64,000 bases of DNA from Mucidula mucida. Its lineage: Eukaryota > Basidiomycota > Agaricomycetes > Agaricales > Physalacriaceae. Shown piece after piece: positions 10,822 to 21,787 of the stretch. The stretch spans positions 62,001-126,000 of the forward strand of contig JADNYV010000022.1 in assembly GCA_015501055.1 (NCBI GenBank). The letters are read 5' to 3'. The translations under genes were made by a program, and so were the position numbers. Positions within the stretch are counted from its first letter, which is position 1; each line of letters starts with the position of its first letter. The notes under the pieces are model-generated. The model worked only from the letters and a program-made list of their open reading frames with translations, searched no databases and was not told the DNA's origin.

Positions 10822-11711
10822 ATGTCGTCCACCTTACCAGACGATCTCGAGGCCGTCATCCTGGACACTTGTATAAAACACAAAGCAGCGCACTGGAGGG
10901 ACTCTGACTACCGTGCCTGCGTATCCATCAATTAAAGATATTTCGTCAAATTTGACCACCCCGGGACTCTTTGGCCTAAAATTGAAACCCAAAGGTACAT
11001 CTACGAGTATGCAATCTCACGCAAATGCGCCGCTTATCGCCAAAGTGATACACCAATCTGGAGACGAACGGACGATGTATCTGGTCATGGAGTACGTCAA
11101 CCTTATGGACCCTCCTCCGGGAGACCTCCCCGAGCGGACAGTTGAGGCGCTCAGATGGTTTATGGGAGTCCCAGCTCCTCCCGGTCATGTGTTAGGCCCT
11201 TTAGGGGGCGGTATCATCCGCCATCGCTTTTTCAAGGACAACGAGGCGCCTCTAGTTTTCTCAAGCATCGAGGCCTTGGAACGTTATATAGCGAAAGTAC
11301 GTCCGTACCTATCATATTTTCTCGAGCCTGCGCTAACGGGCCAGGCGCGCACGTTGCTCTCGACCTTGGGTGCAAAGGCGGCAGAACACATCATACTAAG
11401 CGATGAAAGTCTACTGTTCATGCAGTCCGACATGCACCCCAGCATCTTTGGCGTCGACGAGGACGGGAATACTGTTCTGATGGATTTTGCGGAGATCGAG
11501 ATGGTGCCGGAGTGCTTCGCAGCGTATACGTTGTTTTCGAAGAATACCGCTATGGCCGCGTCCTTGGGCTTGGAACGCAGCTCAAAGCAGAAATCTATGG
11601 CTTTGATCTGTATTCTTTGTACTCGGTGCGTCAGATTTTCAACTGACAAGATTCTGGTATTGAAACCTTGTAGGCCTGAACGAAGATGGCTATCCCGTCG
11701 ACAAACGCTAA
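10822..11711 (+). pseudogene. Phosphotransferase (APH/kinase-like) gene, apparently broken
   Basis: Fungal protein-kinase-fold phosphotransferase. Conserved blocks appear in order: MSSTLPDDLEAV, YFVKFDHPGTLWPKIETQRY, MYLVMEYVNL, PAPPGHVLGPLGGG, HRFFKDNEAPLVFSS, FMQSDMHPSIFGVDEDGN and VLMDFAEIEMVPECFAAYT. The SDMHPSIF and LMDFAEIE pieces correspond to the HxDxxxxN catalytic loop and DFG-like metal site of aminoglycoside-phosphotransferase folds. A normal intron (11297-11344, with CTAAC) is present. Two lesions are visible: a TAA at 10933-10935 between MSSTLP... and YFVKFD..., in the same frame, and a one-base loss near 11025 where the frame changes. The last join, to LNEDGYPVDKR, needs a GTACTC donor. 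It may be a decayed gene, or intact with base-call errors. Confidence 0.6.
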
Positions 11712-12226
11712 ATGCTGTAGATAGTAAGTAAACGTCCTCGGACTCCTCGTTATGGAATGCACTTCGGTTCGTTGAGCGAGTAGATTGCGCCGGCGTTCCG
11801 TTTATTCTCAGTCTTCATCGCCAAGCGTTCCGTTTAGTATCGCAACTCACGCTCTTCATAGCCGCTCCCCCCATTACTGTCTATCTCGAAATGGTGTACA
11901 CTGTTCATCTTAGTTTCCAAGTTCTGTTGATGAGTTGTAAAAAAACACATTATTCTGAGCTTTTCCTTGTTCACAACGACTGGCTGTTCAACCGTACGGC
12001 AAACGCAGGAAGTTGCTCAGTTGGAACTTTGTTACCTGGGCAAGTGACGATAGAGAGCATTCAAAGTTGATAGACTACACCTGCCTGGCTCTTGAAAGGT
12101 GATTTCTTCAGGAGAGACGAACAGGATGCCATAGAGTCTGTACATGTCAGCTTAATCAGTCCCAGAGATGATGGCATGACGCAAAAGCTCGGGCGCAATC
12201 TCCGTACTTAGTTGCCTCTGACCACC
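11712..12226. other. Intergenic region
   Basis: I see no coding exon, repeat or recognisable element here. It should hold the promoter of the gene at 12227. Confidence 0.4.
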
Positions 12227-13322
12227 ATGGACGACGATTTCACATTTGGCGCGTCGGTCTGGGGTACACCCGATCCCGCTGCACCCGTCGTTGTCAAGCC
12301 GCCGTCGCCTATTCCCGACGACGACTTTGACGACTTTGGCTCGCCTCCTCAGGCTGCACAAGTTACGGATGACGATGATGACTTTGGAGACTTTGGCGAC
12401 TTTGGCGATGCGCAGGAGATACCGCCGTCGTCGGGATTCAGCGGGTTTGAACCCGTCGCTGGGCCTTCGTCATATGGCGATTGGGAACCGCTAAAGCTGG
12501 CGCCTATGCCGGGGAGGCCTGAGCTGGAAGACGATATCAATACAATACTAGGGCCGCTTTGGGGCTCACAGCCGATATCGGAGGTGACAACGGATGATGA
12601 GATTAGAGAGCGGGAGGGGATAAACCAGATATTGGTCACTCCAGAGAGGTGTGTGTGTTGTCTACCGTCTTCTCCTTGGACTAAATAGAAACCGGCAGTC
12701 GAGATTTATACAACCTCCTCGTGCAATCCCCGCCGCCGACGAAACCGCCGAACTGGATTCGGTCGCGTATACGGCGGCAGCATCTAATAGCGCTCGGGAT
12801 ACCCGTGAATCTCGACGAGGTGTTGTCGAATGGACGGCCGCTGCCGGCGCTGCATATAACGACCCGGCCCATGTCTGCTCCGCCTGGCGCGCGCAATGCC
12901 TTTCATGCAGGCAACGCCACAGCGTCTGCGAGTAATTCCCGCGCGGGCTCTCCGCGGGGAAACAACAATGCTTCTCAATCGCATTTCGGCCCAAAGCCGG
13001 ATTTGGATGATGTCAAGATTCAGCAGCTTCTTGCGCTGGATTCTGGTTCGTTTTATGCTATAATCGCGGGTTTTAATTGAGGAATGCTCTAGATTCTTTG
13101 ACGATACAACCTCTAGCTACCTTAGAACGACATCTAGCGGAGCTCAGGGCGCATACGGCAAAGACGCAGACACGGCTCACGCATTTGCTGCAGAGTCGCG
13201 ATGCGCTGCAGCAGGATGCGGAGACGTATAATGGGCTCATTGCTGAGCTGGTCGGGGAGGCGCAGAAAATCAAAACTGGCAAAGGTCGAACACCGACGAG
13301 ACGAGGGAGTGGGATGGTCTAG
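12227..13322 (+). CDS. Laa2/aftiphilin-like AP-1 clathrin accessory protein (DUF5102-like)
   Basis: Three exons (12227-12648, 12699-13045, 13093-13322) total 999 nt in frame, 332 residues. The N-terminus is acidic with repeated DFDDFG and DFGDFGDFG motifs, the kind bound by the gamma-ear domain of the AP-1 adaptor. The middle has RDLYNLLVQSPPPTKPPNW followed by RSRIRRQHLIALGIPVNLDE, the conserved block of yeast Laa2 (YBL010C) relatives as I recall it. A C-terminal coiled coil (about residues 255-320, LERHLAELRAHTAKTQTRL) is clear. By family knowledge it would help place AP-1 on Golgi and endosome membranes. The DUF assignment is from memory and should be checked by profile search. Confidence 0.7.
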
Positions 13323-14238
13323 CTTTTTTGGCGTTCATTGCAAGGTGTTTGGTTGTGCGCTCTTCAAATTCTGCACCGGGCGCGTCATGTTGTTCCTCAA
13401 TATCATTTATCTCTTGTCGACGCGCTATCCACCTTGTGTTCTATCTCTGCGTCGTGGCGTTACCGGCTATCACTTGATTCTTGAATTGGACCGACCACAG
13501 ATAGTGTTGTGTCCCAGTCCTCCCATTTTTTTGCTGCGTTCTCTTTTCATCGCACTGGTCGGGATGAAAAGATATTAAAATCTGACCTGCAGACAGAAAA
13601 TAGCGCCTCAAGACTAACCGGTATTCGAATCGTCGTGTCTTGTGTACGCCAGCGCCCACATGCGCCTAAGTAGTAGTAGTAGCAGTATCACTCTACAATC
13701 CATCCTTCGCTGCATTGTTCTGCGGTTATCTGCGTCGTACTGCCTAACTCCTGTCTCAAGGTTCCTCATAAATCGGCGAATGGAGGTTCGAAGACTGTGG
13801 CGCCGCAACTACAGGGCGATCACTGAAGAATTCATATAGTAAGCCGCTCATGGGCCTCGACTTCAAAAGAAGACTGTGCAAAATGCAAAGAGCGATACGT
13901 GAAATACAAAGCAGAAACCACGTCGAAGAACTCGGAAAACAGCGAGAATAGTGTACAATAAGGACAGCAAAGTAGCATGGCGAGAAGGAAACCGGGAACG
14001 AGAATGCTAGCAGTAACTATTCTTGTTACTAGATGGTTGACTAGTAGAATAGCATGAGCAGCTTTGAGACGGATCAACAAATTAGACAACTTGCGCCTCA
14101 GACCATTGAACAACGATCGATTTGACGCGCGCAGTCAATATCCGCCTGCATGCATTGCATTTCAAACCGTCCTGAAGGGAAAGAAGCGTTGACTGTATGA
14201 CGGATATTGACATATCTAGTAAATATCCCAGTTAGATC
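13323..14238. other. Convergent intergenic region
   Basis: Contains a short (AGT)n run at about 13667-13684. No supported gene; open frames here are short and lack intron or family support. Confidence 0.45.
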
Positions 14239-15169
14239 CTATTCACATGTTGCTAAGAAAGCAAACACACTGGCATGCGCATCCCATAACAAACAAGCTA
14301 CAGCCAAAAACCATGCGCGTTGCAACCTTTCGTACGCCAAATAGTTACATGACAGTGTCGGAGAGTGGGTCTCCAAGGGCTCGGACAAGATGTTCCTGAG
14401 GGTATCCTTGCGCTTGGAATGCAGATGGAACAACCGCAGAAGATATTTCGGATGCACAAGGTCTGTCATCTCATCTGTGATGCTCTGCAAACACAGGTTG
14501 AGGAGATATTGAGAGGCTGCGACCGCGAGCTCTTCGAGGTCATAGCGCGATGCGAGGGCATACACCTGGAACGGCGCCAGAGGAGTCTGATCGCGAATTG
14601 CCTGGTAGATACTGGCGGATGGCCAGACGTACGCTTTGGGTTGCACGCCGTAGCGCGGAAAGAGGTCGATGGCATGGATAAGGGTATCAATAGGATAGAT
14701 ATCCGCAAGTTTTATGCCGTAAATAGCGGCGAACAATATGCTCAGGACCATCGCCGTCTCTGGAATGTGAACGAGGGCCTCTTGCGCGCCCTTTGTCAAC
14801 AAGTCGGCGAAGTTATTCTCTGACGAACGGAGGAGGACGTGTTTATGGACATGGAAGAGGTGACTGTCTGAAGAGAGTATTCTCAGGTCGGGATGCGAGA
14901 GACCAAACAACAAATCAGCGTGGAATGTCGCCGAAGGGATGATAGCAGTCGACGGAGATGGGGAGTGCGAAAGCTCGTCCGGCTACACACTGAGATTAAG
15001 GACGTCGAGAACGAGGACCCATCCGACTAACCGGGGGTGTCGGCAACTGCGATCCAAAGAGATCCTGGGTCTCACTGTCCCACAACTGTCCATGATTGAA
15101 GATCATGCCGTACTCCTCTACATCGCTGACATTCATGTAAGGCGACAATGGCGCCCATGTGGTAGACAT
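14239..15169 (-). CDS. BTB/POZ domain protein
   Basis: Two exons (15032-15169 and 14239-14982) join through a 49-nt intron (GTTAGT donor) to give 882 nt, 293 residues. Start ATG 15169 (MSTTWAPLSPYMNVSD). The BTB core begins at FHADLLFGLSHPDLRILSSD and continues with HLFHVHKHVLLRSSENNF and VHIPETAMVLSILFAAIYG, the pattern of the large basidiomycete BTB family. A following helical region (ALASRYDLEELAVAASQYL) matches the BACK-like part of such proteins. BTB domains mediate dimerisation and often link to Cullin-3; no Kelch or other recognition domain follows, so a role as substrate receptor is only a possibility. Confidence 0.85.
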
Positions 15170-17670
15170 CTTCTGCGATTGTAGCGCTTTCGACCCTGTA
15201 GCCAAAGCAAGTATTGAGACCCCGGAAAATGCCTGCGACTTTGGTAGGCGTACAGGCTCGGGATAAAGAGGGGAAGTGGGAGAGAGAAAAAGCAGCGGAC
15301 ACAAGGCCTTTAAACACGCTGACACGAATGTTGAACATGACCACGTACATCAAAAACGACATAATTACTTGCGTGACGTACGTGATGCGGTTAAGCTTCC
15401 AACTCCCCACGACCCCACTCGCTCCGAAGGTCTAAGCGCCACGAGTTTTGAGACGCGTTCATTAAAGACATAGGAAGACAGCCACTATCCTAGAGCCACG
15501 GAAGCAATAGCACAGAGAAGGGAATACATATCGATTTCATCGATTTACCACTTGTGCTTGAGCAGCGAGTATGTGAACTATGGCGGCAGCTTCAACATTA
15601 TCTGGCGAAGAACCACTTTGAAGATGACGCGTCAAGGCAGGCGACGTATATCAGTACGTAGATTGTGGCTGCGGTGGATATTGTTAGCAACCTCACCAGG
15701 CAGCTTGAAGAATACACTTTTCAATGTCGTGTGATGGTTCTGAGTAAGGCCGAGTGTGAGCCGAGCACCGCTCGCCAACACATGACAGACTTAATTTTAG
15801 CTTCAAGCAACGAGTGGCGGAGGGCGGTCATCATAATTGGCGAGTCCTGCAAGTTTACCTCCGATTATCTGGAGGTCAGCAGTTTGCTGTTAGCTGAAAG
15901 CCCATGAAGATTTCGTGGATATAACACAGAAGTTGTTAAGCGTATGAGTAATTCCTGAAGGATCACAGAGTAGATTCAGATAGTCAGAAAGAGTCTAGAA
16001 GAAATGAGGGAGGTAAGAGGCAGGCAGGCGAAGTAGTGGTGGCAGGAGAAACGACAAGCCCGTTTCGATCACTTGGTCTGTGCGCAATACGCCCACGTGC
16101 ATGGTTGTTTATCAAACTCTCAGCATCGCTGTCGATGCGATGCCCGTATATTCAGTATACATAGCTGTGCGCGCACCCAGCTCGGCTGGAAATGATATAT
16201 CTCGGTATTGCACTCCTAGTGCTTGTGGTTGACCACAAGCGAGTCTCCTGTCCGACGCAATCCTTCTAGATGTCTCTCTCTTGGCTGCTAATCGGCGTAT
16301 AGGCTGCTCTACATGGCTTGGAAATCCACGCCAAAGGGCTTCTTGGATCCAGGTATGTTCTTTTTAACACTTCGGCCTACTTCTTTTGAGTCCGATACAG
16401 GCTCGCCCTAAGCCACGGCTCAGGCCAGAGCCAGCCAAGCCGGCCGTAAGTTACGGCTTCTGGCCTGGCTTGGGAGATGGCGAAGCCAGAGCTCTGAAAA
16501 AGCCAGGCCAAAGCCGGGCCAGCAGATCACTAGATCATTCAGCAATGTTAAGCAAAAAGAACGGGTTCTATGCCATCTTGAGTTGCAGTGTTTGTATCTT
16601 TTGTTGACGCGTTGGACACCTGATTACTCTTCGCGTTGCGCGTCTCGTTTCCTATTTTAGCTTCAATTTGGCGTTATCGGCTATATCATAGTCTATTAGT
16701 ATTCTGTAAGGTGGCTGGACCTACCAGCGATCTAAATTGTGTGTCCATACTGCATTGACGTTATGTAAAGAATGCAGATGAACGTTAACCTTGCTACATC
16801 CGGCATGTGTGATTCATCTCAACGACTCGTGTCATGCGGCTTTTAAGCCGATACATATGAATCACACTGTGTGTTGTATTGTCTCCTGTACGCGAACGCC
16901 AGCCCCCACACACGTCTAGCCTCACTCTAATTGTCATGTTTGCCTGCATTCCATTCCTCCACTTATTGTTTCCCGGTTATCTAGGTCTTACTGCACAATA
17001 TTACGCGCAGTCTTCTCTGAGACTTACGGCATTCTCATTTTATTGTCTCGCACTCGTGCGGGGCTGACACCGCTCGACAATGGTCAAATCCAGCCATTCG
17101 CTTGTTCTCCTTCCCGTTTTGCTTCCGGCTTATCAGAGTACCTTGATTAGATTCCGTAACTGTCCTTCCCTGATGCATTCTAATTTCTATCACTTCTCCG
17201 TCCTGGCATGGCGATAATTAGACCGACCTCGCGCGCCTTGTGTCCTACCTTATTGTCTGAAAATTTCTCTTCGCGTGCACACAATAACAACAGCCCCCAG
17301 TGCCCACTATTGTCCGTGATCCTGCACATTTTGGTGCTCCATCTAGCCACTGACTCCGAGTGAGAAAAGCCTCGAGGCCCCTGACAAGGCATTCGGTGAG
17401 AATGGGGAAGTCGAGCAAGTCTTGGGAAACAGATCCATGTTGGAGGAACAAGGGAGATGGCAGCAAATAACCCCATTCACATGTCCGCGCGCGCAAGGTC
17501 TTTTGTTGCGCATTCGTCACCTCCCTTCTCGAACCCTTCAACGACTCACGTACAAAAACAATAAGCACCGTTTTCAATACAATGTTCACTTCCTGATGCG
17601 CCAGCCTTCCCTGTGACAACGCGTAATGAAACCGACAACAAAAAAAGGCAGATTCCGGCTCGATAAGTCA
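15170..17670. other. Gene-poor region with possible gene remnants
   Basis: This is the longest stretch without a supported gene. Around 15495-15910 one frame gives two open segments separated by a single TAG near 15658 (IDFIDLPLVLEQRVCELW... then VAAVDIVSNLTRQLEEYTF). They look protein-like but match nothing I know. A GC-rich palindromic segment lies at about 16394-16520. The rest shows nothing I can support. Confidence 0.4.
16394..16520. repeat. GC-rich imperfect inverted-repeat segment
   Basis: Repeated GCCAGGCC, GAGCC and GCCTGGCTTG words occur on both strands around a perfect 6-bp palindrome with a one-base loop (16444-16456, CCGTAAGTTACGG). The segment differs sharply in composition from the AT-rich surroundings. 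It resembles a short non-autonomous repeat or hairpin, but I see no target-site duplication. Confidence 0.35.
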
Positions 17671-17678
17671 TATATAAA
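17671..17678 (+). promoter_or_regulatory. TATA box of the HLH gene
   Basis: TATATAAA lies about 80 bp before ATG 17755, followed by a pyrimidine-rich leader (17715-17745), the usual arrangement near fungal transcription starts. Confidence 0.5.
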
Positions 17679-17754
17679 AAGCGACGAAACCGGGAGGTGA
17701 ATCGATCTGGATTTACGTTCCATTCCCCTTCCCTCTCCTTCTTTAATTATTATA

Positions 17755-18685
17755 ATGCACGCCTCGAACGCGAATGCAGGCGTACATAGATCCAAGTTCA
17801 CGAGTCACCCGCAACCTCATCTGCCCCCGCACGTCCTTGAACGACACCGCCGTGTGCTTGCTGGCATTTTGCACAAACGGATTTTGATCGAGGAATGGAG
17901 GAAGGAAGTGGGGGAGGACCCTGTGGATGACGGCTCGAGCTCCACGCGTGGCGCACGACCGACATACCAAAGCAGATTGAGGGAGCAGTTCTTGGAGCTG
18001 CGAGATGCGCTCCCCGAGCGTCTGAGGCCAGGCGCCGCGGCGAGGGTGGCTATCATGGAGAATGGTATGAGATTTCCCTTCCAAGACATTGACGAGACGT
18101 TGACATGGATGTCCTTTCAGCTATGAATTACATTGTGGACCTCAAAAATTCCGTGAGGTATCTCGTCGGAAGCGGTGAATCCGCGCGCCGGCCCGCGTAC
18201 ATCCAGCACCAAACCCAGAATGTCAGCGCCGCACAGATGCGCACACATCGCGAAAACTGTACGGTCCGCATGCTCTCGGAGGTTCTCCCCGGGCTGTCTG
18301 GCGTCGAAAGCAAGATACAGCTTCTCGAAGTCGGTGAGTAAATGGTTTCCCTTCAGTCTTCTCTCAGGCGCTGAACTACCGCCCAGCCGCCAAAACTATT
18401 CGCGATCTAGAGGACGAATACCAGAAGCTGCTTGCCGACCATCGAGCTGAGCAATGCCAGTCATCTGCTTCATCCGAAGCGTCCTACTCCACACCTCCCC
18501 CTTCAACTCCGCGAGATAGAATGACCGTAGTTCGAGCCGAGGTTTACTCGCCATCCAGATACACGTCCCAATACGCTCAGGGGCCCGACGTAGACCGTCT
18601 GCCCTCTATTCACGACATCCTCCGGGATAATTCACCGCTTGATAGCCTCGGGGTCCAGTTACCTCCCCTCCGTATATGGAAGTAG
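17755..18685 (+). CDS. Helix-loop-helix domain protein, putative transcription regulator
   Basis: Three exons (17755-18064, 18121-18333, 18387-18685) give 822 nt, 273 residues. The HLH lies at about residues 65-125 and spans the first intron: helix 1 SRLREQFLELRDALPERL, loop RPGAAARVAIM, helix 2 NAMNYIVDLKNSVRYL. The positions before helix 1 (RGARPTYQS) do not carry the usual His-Glu-Arg E-box contacts, so DNA binding is uncertain. A second conserved part follows (MRTHRENCTVRMLSEVLPGL) with a coiled coil (AAKTIRDLEDEYQKLLADH), then a Ser/Pro-rich tail ending LPPLRIWK. It could act as a dimerising regulator. A TATA box precedes it. Confidence 0.7.
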
Positions 18686-18874
18686 TTTCGATGATTCCTT
18701 CGTACGACGCATGCGCCGCATCTGGTCGGCTGTGTACCATTTGTATTCTTATCTTTATGCCTTGCATTCACATCATCTGCATCGTAAATACTTATTCATG
18801 ACATCCTCACGCTGTATCCATACCGTTAGTATTTACTCAATTCGACAACTGCATAGAACTAGATCACTTACCCT

Positions 18875-20912
18875 TTAAGACTTGGATCTGATCATACCTG
18901 CCATGAGGTCGAAGCTATTGCCGTCAGGCTGCAGGTCAATAAATCCCTCTTCGCCTGTTGCCCACCCAGTTCGCTGCGGAACTGTTCTCAGAAGGCCATA
19001 ATCCGTGGTAATGCCACTAATCCGGACCGCTTTATGAGGTGTAGTAGTCGTCAATGTCACCACTTGGTCCCTGCGCCACAATCAATTATATGAAAGTCTA
19101 CGACGTGAACACGTACGAATGCAACCATCGTTCAAGATACAAATCCATGAAAGGCTCGAAAGATCCATTGCCTTGAATGAAGGTTGACCACATGCTTTCA
19201 AATTTTGCTAAGATCGTAGCAGCGGTAGTTTCCATGCTGATCGGAGGGTCTTCAGGATTTTGGAGTTGCGCCAATGAAAGAATGGGAGGCGGGTTGAATA
19301 CATTAGTGCCCGAACCTGCACAAAGGTTAACCACCTGACGAGACGGAGCAAGAACAAAAACTACCAATGATAATGTCGCACTTGCCGCCTACAAAATTCG
19401 TGCTCACAAGGATACCGCCGATTTTCTTCATTTCCCCCTGAGAAGTGATAGCATAGATATCATTTGGCCACTTGATACGAACAGCCTCTCCGCGCTTTCC
19501 GAGAACCCCATCGTCGCGACACGCCTCTGCTACGGCGAGCGCAAACAGGTATTGGACGAACACTAGTTTGTTGGAGGGGAATTCTCCTAACGTGACACGT
19601 AGGAGAAGGGAGAACTGCAGACAACCAGCGGGCGACAGCCAGATATTGCTGCCACGACCGCGGCCAGCAAGCTGGAAAGACGCCAACGACAGAAACGGCG
19701 TGGGTAGGGACGCTAAAAGACTAGGGTTCCTGAACACTTCGTGAGATGAAGTCGAGGTACAACACAGAGACCATACCGATCAATCATTGTCTGCGTGCTC
19801 GTGACAACTTCGCCATACATCAAACATTCTCCAAACCCCCAACTGCCGTCCTTAGCAGAACATTTCTCTTGAGCTCGAGCAACGAGCAAGGATTCAAAGA
19901 ACTTCTGAATAGAGAACAAAGGCGTCTCTCCTGACTGAGGCTGATCACCATTGGAATAAACAACAATATGTTTCGGTTGCCAGACCGAAGGATCATCAGA
20001 GGCAAGGTAGTCGGCCTGGCATTGAACCTTTAGATCGTCCAGAGATTCCTGTGATGAATGGAATAGGAAGGTGTCATTTTGATCCTCAAGTTTCTTCCCA
20101 GCGGCATCCTGCGTGTCTAGGATAAGACGTACAACCTGAGAGACGATCTCAGGCGTAGATGGATGCCCGACGAGCAACTGAGGACCAGGTCGTAAGGTGT
20201 TCCCATCTTCAGAAGAGGGAAGCTTAAGGCCAAGCTCAGAAAGCATGTCTCGTAAGAGATTACGCCTCCGTTCCTCGTTCACTTCCAACGCATTTCCGCC
20301 AATAGGATATTCCAGAGAAACGCCCCAAAATGTGGCGTGTCCATCGCCGATTAAGAGCTTAACCCCAGCAATATGAGGCGCAGAGCTCGTATCTGTGAAG
20401 CGAGCTAAAATCTTGGAGCGTTGGGTGTCCTCGAAATCAACTATGGACGCATGCGACATTAGACCATCCACAGCAGAGCCATCCGAGGCCTGGACATTAA
20501 TGGTTTGAGTTCCTTCAGACGGGATGTCACTGACAGGACTGAGAGTGATGGAGGACTTTGAGGGACGATCGTAGAAACGGAAGGGCATGTCATCTTTCGA
20601 TGAATCGAGCGAAAGTCCTAGTGATCCAACATCATCTAGACTAGATCCTACGCGTTTTACGCCTACGCCAAGTCCGAGAAAGGAGCCACCCCTTTCGACG
20701 TAGTCGCTCACTGCACGTATGGAAGATGGCAGCTCTCGGCACCCTGGAAGGACAAATAATGCACAAGAAGCGGTCCATGGCTGGGCCTGCAATGCTCGAT
20801 GAGATATAGTTTGTACCGTATAGTTAGGTGTCAATAAAGCACGCAGTATTGAAAGTGTGTGTGTCAAGGACGCGGCAACAACCTCAGGACCTGTGTAGAC
20901 AAGGACGTTCAT
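18875..20912 (-). CDS. BPL1: Biotin-protein ligase (holocarboxylase synthetase)
   Basis: Attaches biotin, through biotinyl-AMP, to acetyl-CoA and pyruvate carboxylases. Exons 19777-20912, 19365-19729, 19117-19315 and 18875-19070 total 1896 nt in frame, 631 residues, about the length of yeast Bpl1. The N-terminal half is the glutamine-amidotransferase-like domain of eukaryotic ligases (MNVLVYTGPEVVAASL, then VLPGCRELP). The catalytic half has AGRGRGSNIWLSPAGCLQFS (the BirA-type ATP loop), RIKWPNDIYA and KKIGGILVS (biotin and active-site motifs), and IGSGTNVFNPPP. The C-terminal cap domain ends GEEGFIDLQPDGNSFDLM. All expected catalytic motifs are present. Confidence 0.95.
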
Positions 20913-21787
20913 GTTCGAGATAATTACGGGGAACCGGCCCGCAATTCTCTTCTATTGGTAGCTCCACAAAAGTCACTTCAATGACGACGAGATAGAGGAC
21001 ACGAGCGCGTAAATTGCAAACGATGTCCTACCAACACACACAAACTGCATAACTACTTACCTACACTACGACGGGAAAATATGAAGATGGGGGGAGTTCG
21101 GAATAAGGAGGTATGTACGATGTACTGCGACCAAAGATGAGTGCGGACAAATGACAAAGATGAAGCTCCAGGAAAAGAAGATGTTTTATCAGGATTTGTA
21201 TGCGGTAGCCGAAGCACAGGCATTATTGCCCGGCAAAGACGAATAGATAAAAAAGAGACGTCCATCGATAACAAAAAGAGATGATGAGACGTAGAAGTGA
21301 TTAGGTGGCGAACGTTACAACGTGAAGACAGGATAAAATAGGTCATGTCAAGTCAGAACAATTTGTAGAAGAGTACCATGACAATGCTACATCGTGAAGA
21401 GTGATGCATAGTCCTGTGGGAAAGGATTGACTCGAAGGCTACGCCCGACCGCGGCTATCCGGGGAGGACATAGGACGAGGGGGCCGATTGTTGCTGAAAA
21501 TATATATGCGAACCGGAACCGAGGGCCCAAGAAAGGACGTGAGTGAAAGATATGATGGAGACCGGTGTTAGACAGAGACGAGAGACAGACCGATACGGCC
21601 AAGTTATTCACAAGTGAATAAAAAATACAAGCCCTTGTGGCTAAAGAGAGTGGAAAATAGGCCGCCGACTGGAGGCGGATCGAGTCGAGCGTAATGTATG
21701 AGAACAATGGCGATGATAACAGGGAGATGCAGTCTAATAGTGAATCGAGCATTTGATGAGATATTCCTTGATAGTTGAGATATGCTC
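20913..21787. other. Intergenic region
   Basis: Lies between the start of the biotin ligase gene and the stop of the cyclin gene. I see no supported coding exon. Confidence 0.4.

Noticed and set aside
17245..17619. Minus-strand open frame of 124 codons
   Set aside because: No family likeness, no introns, and composition unlike neighbouring genes.
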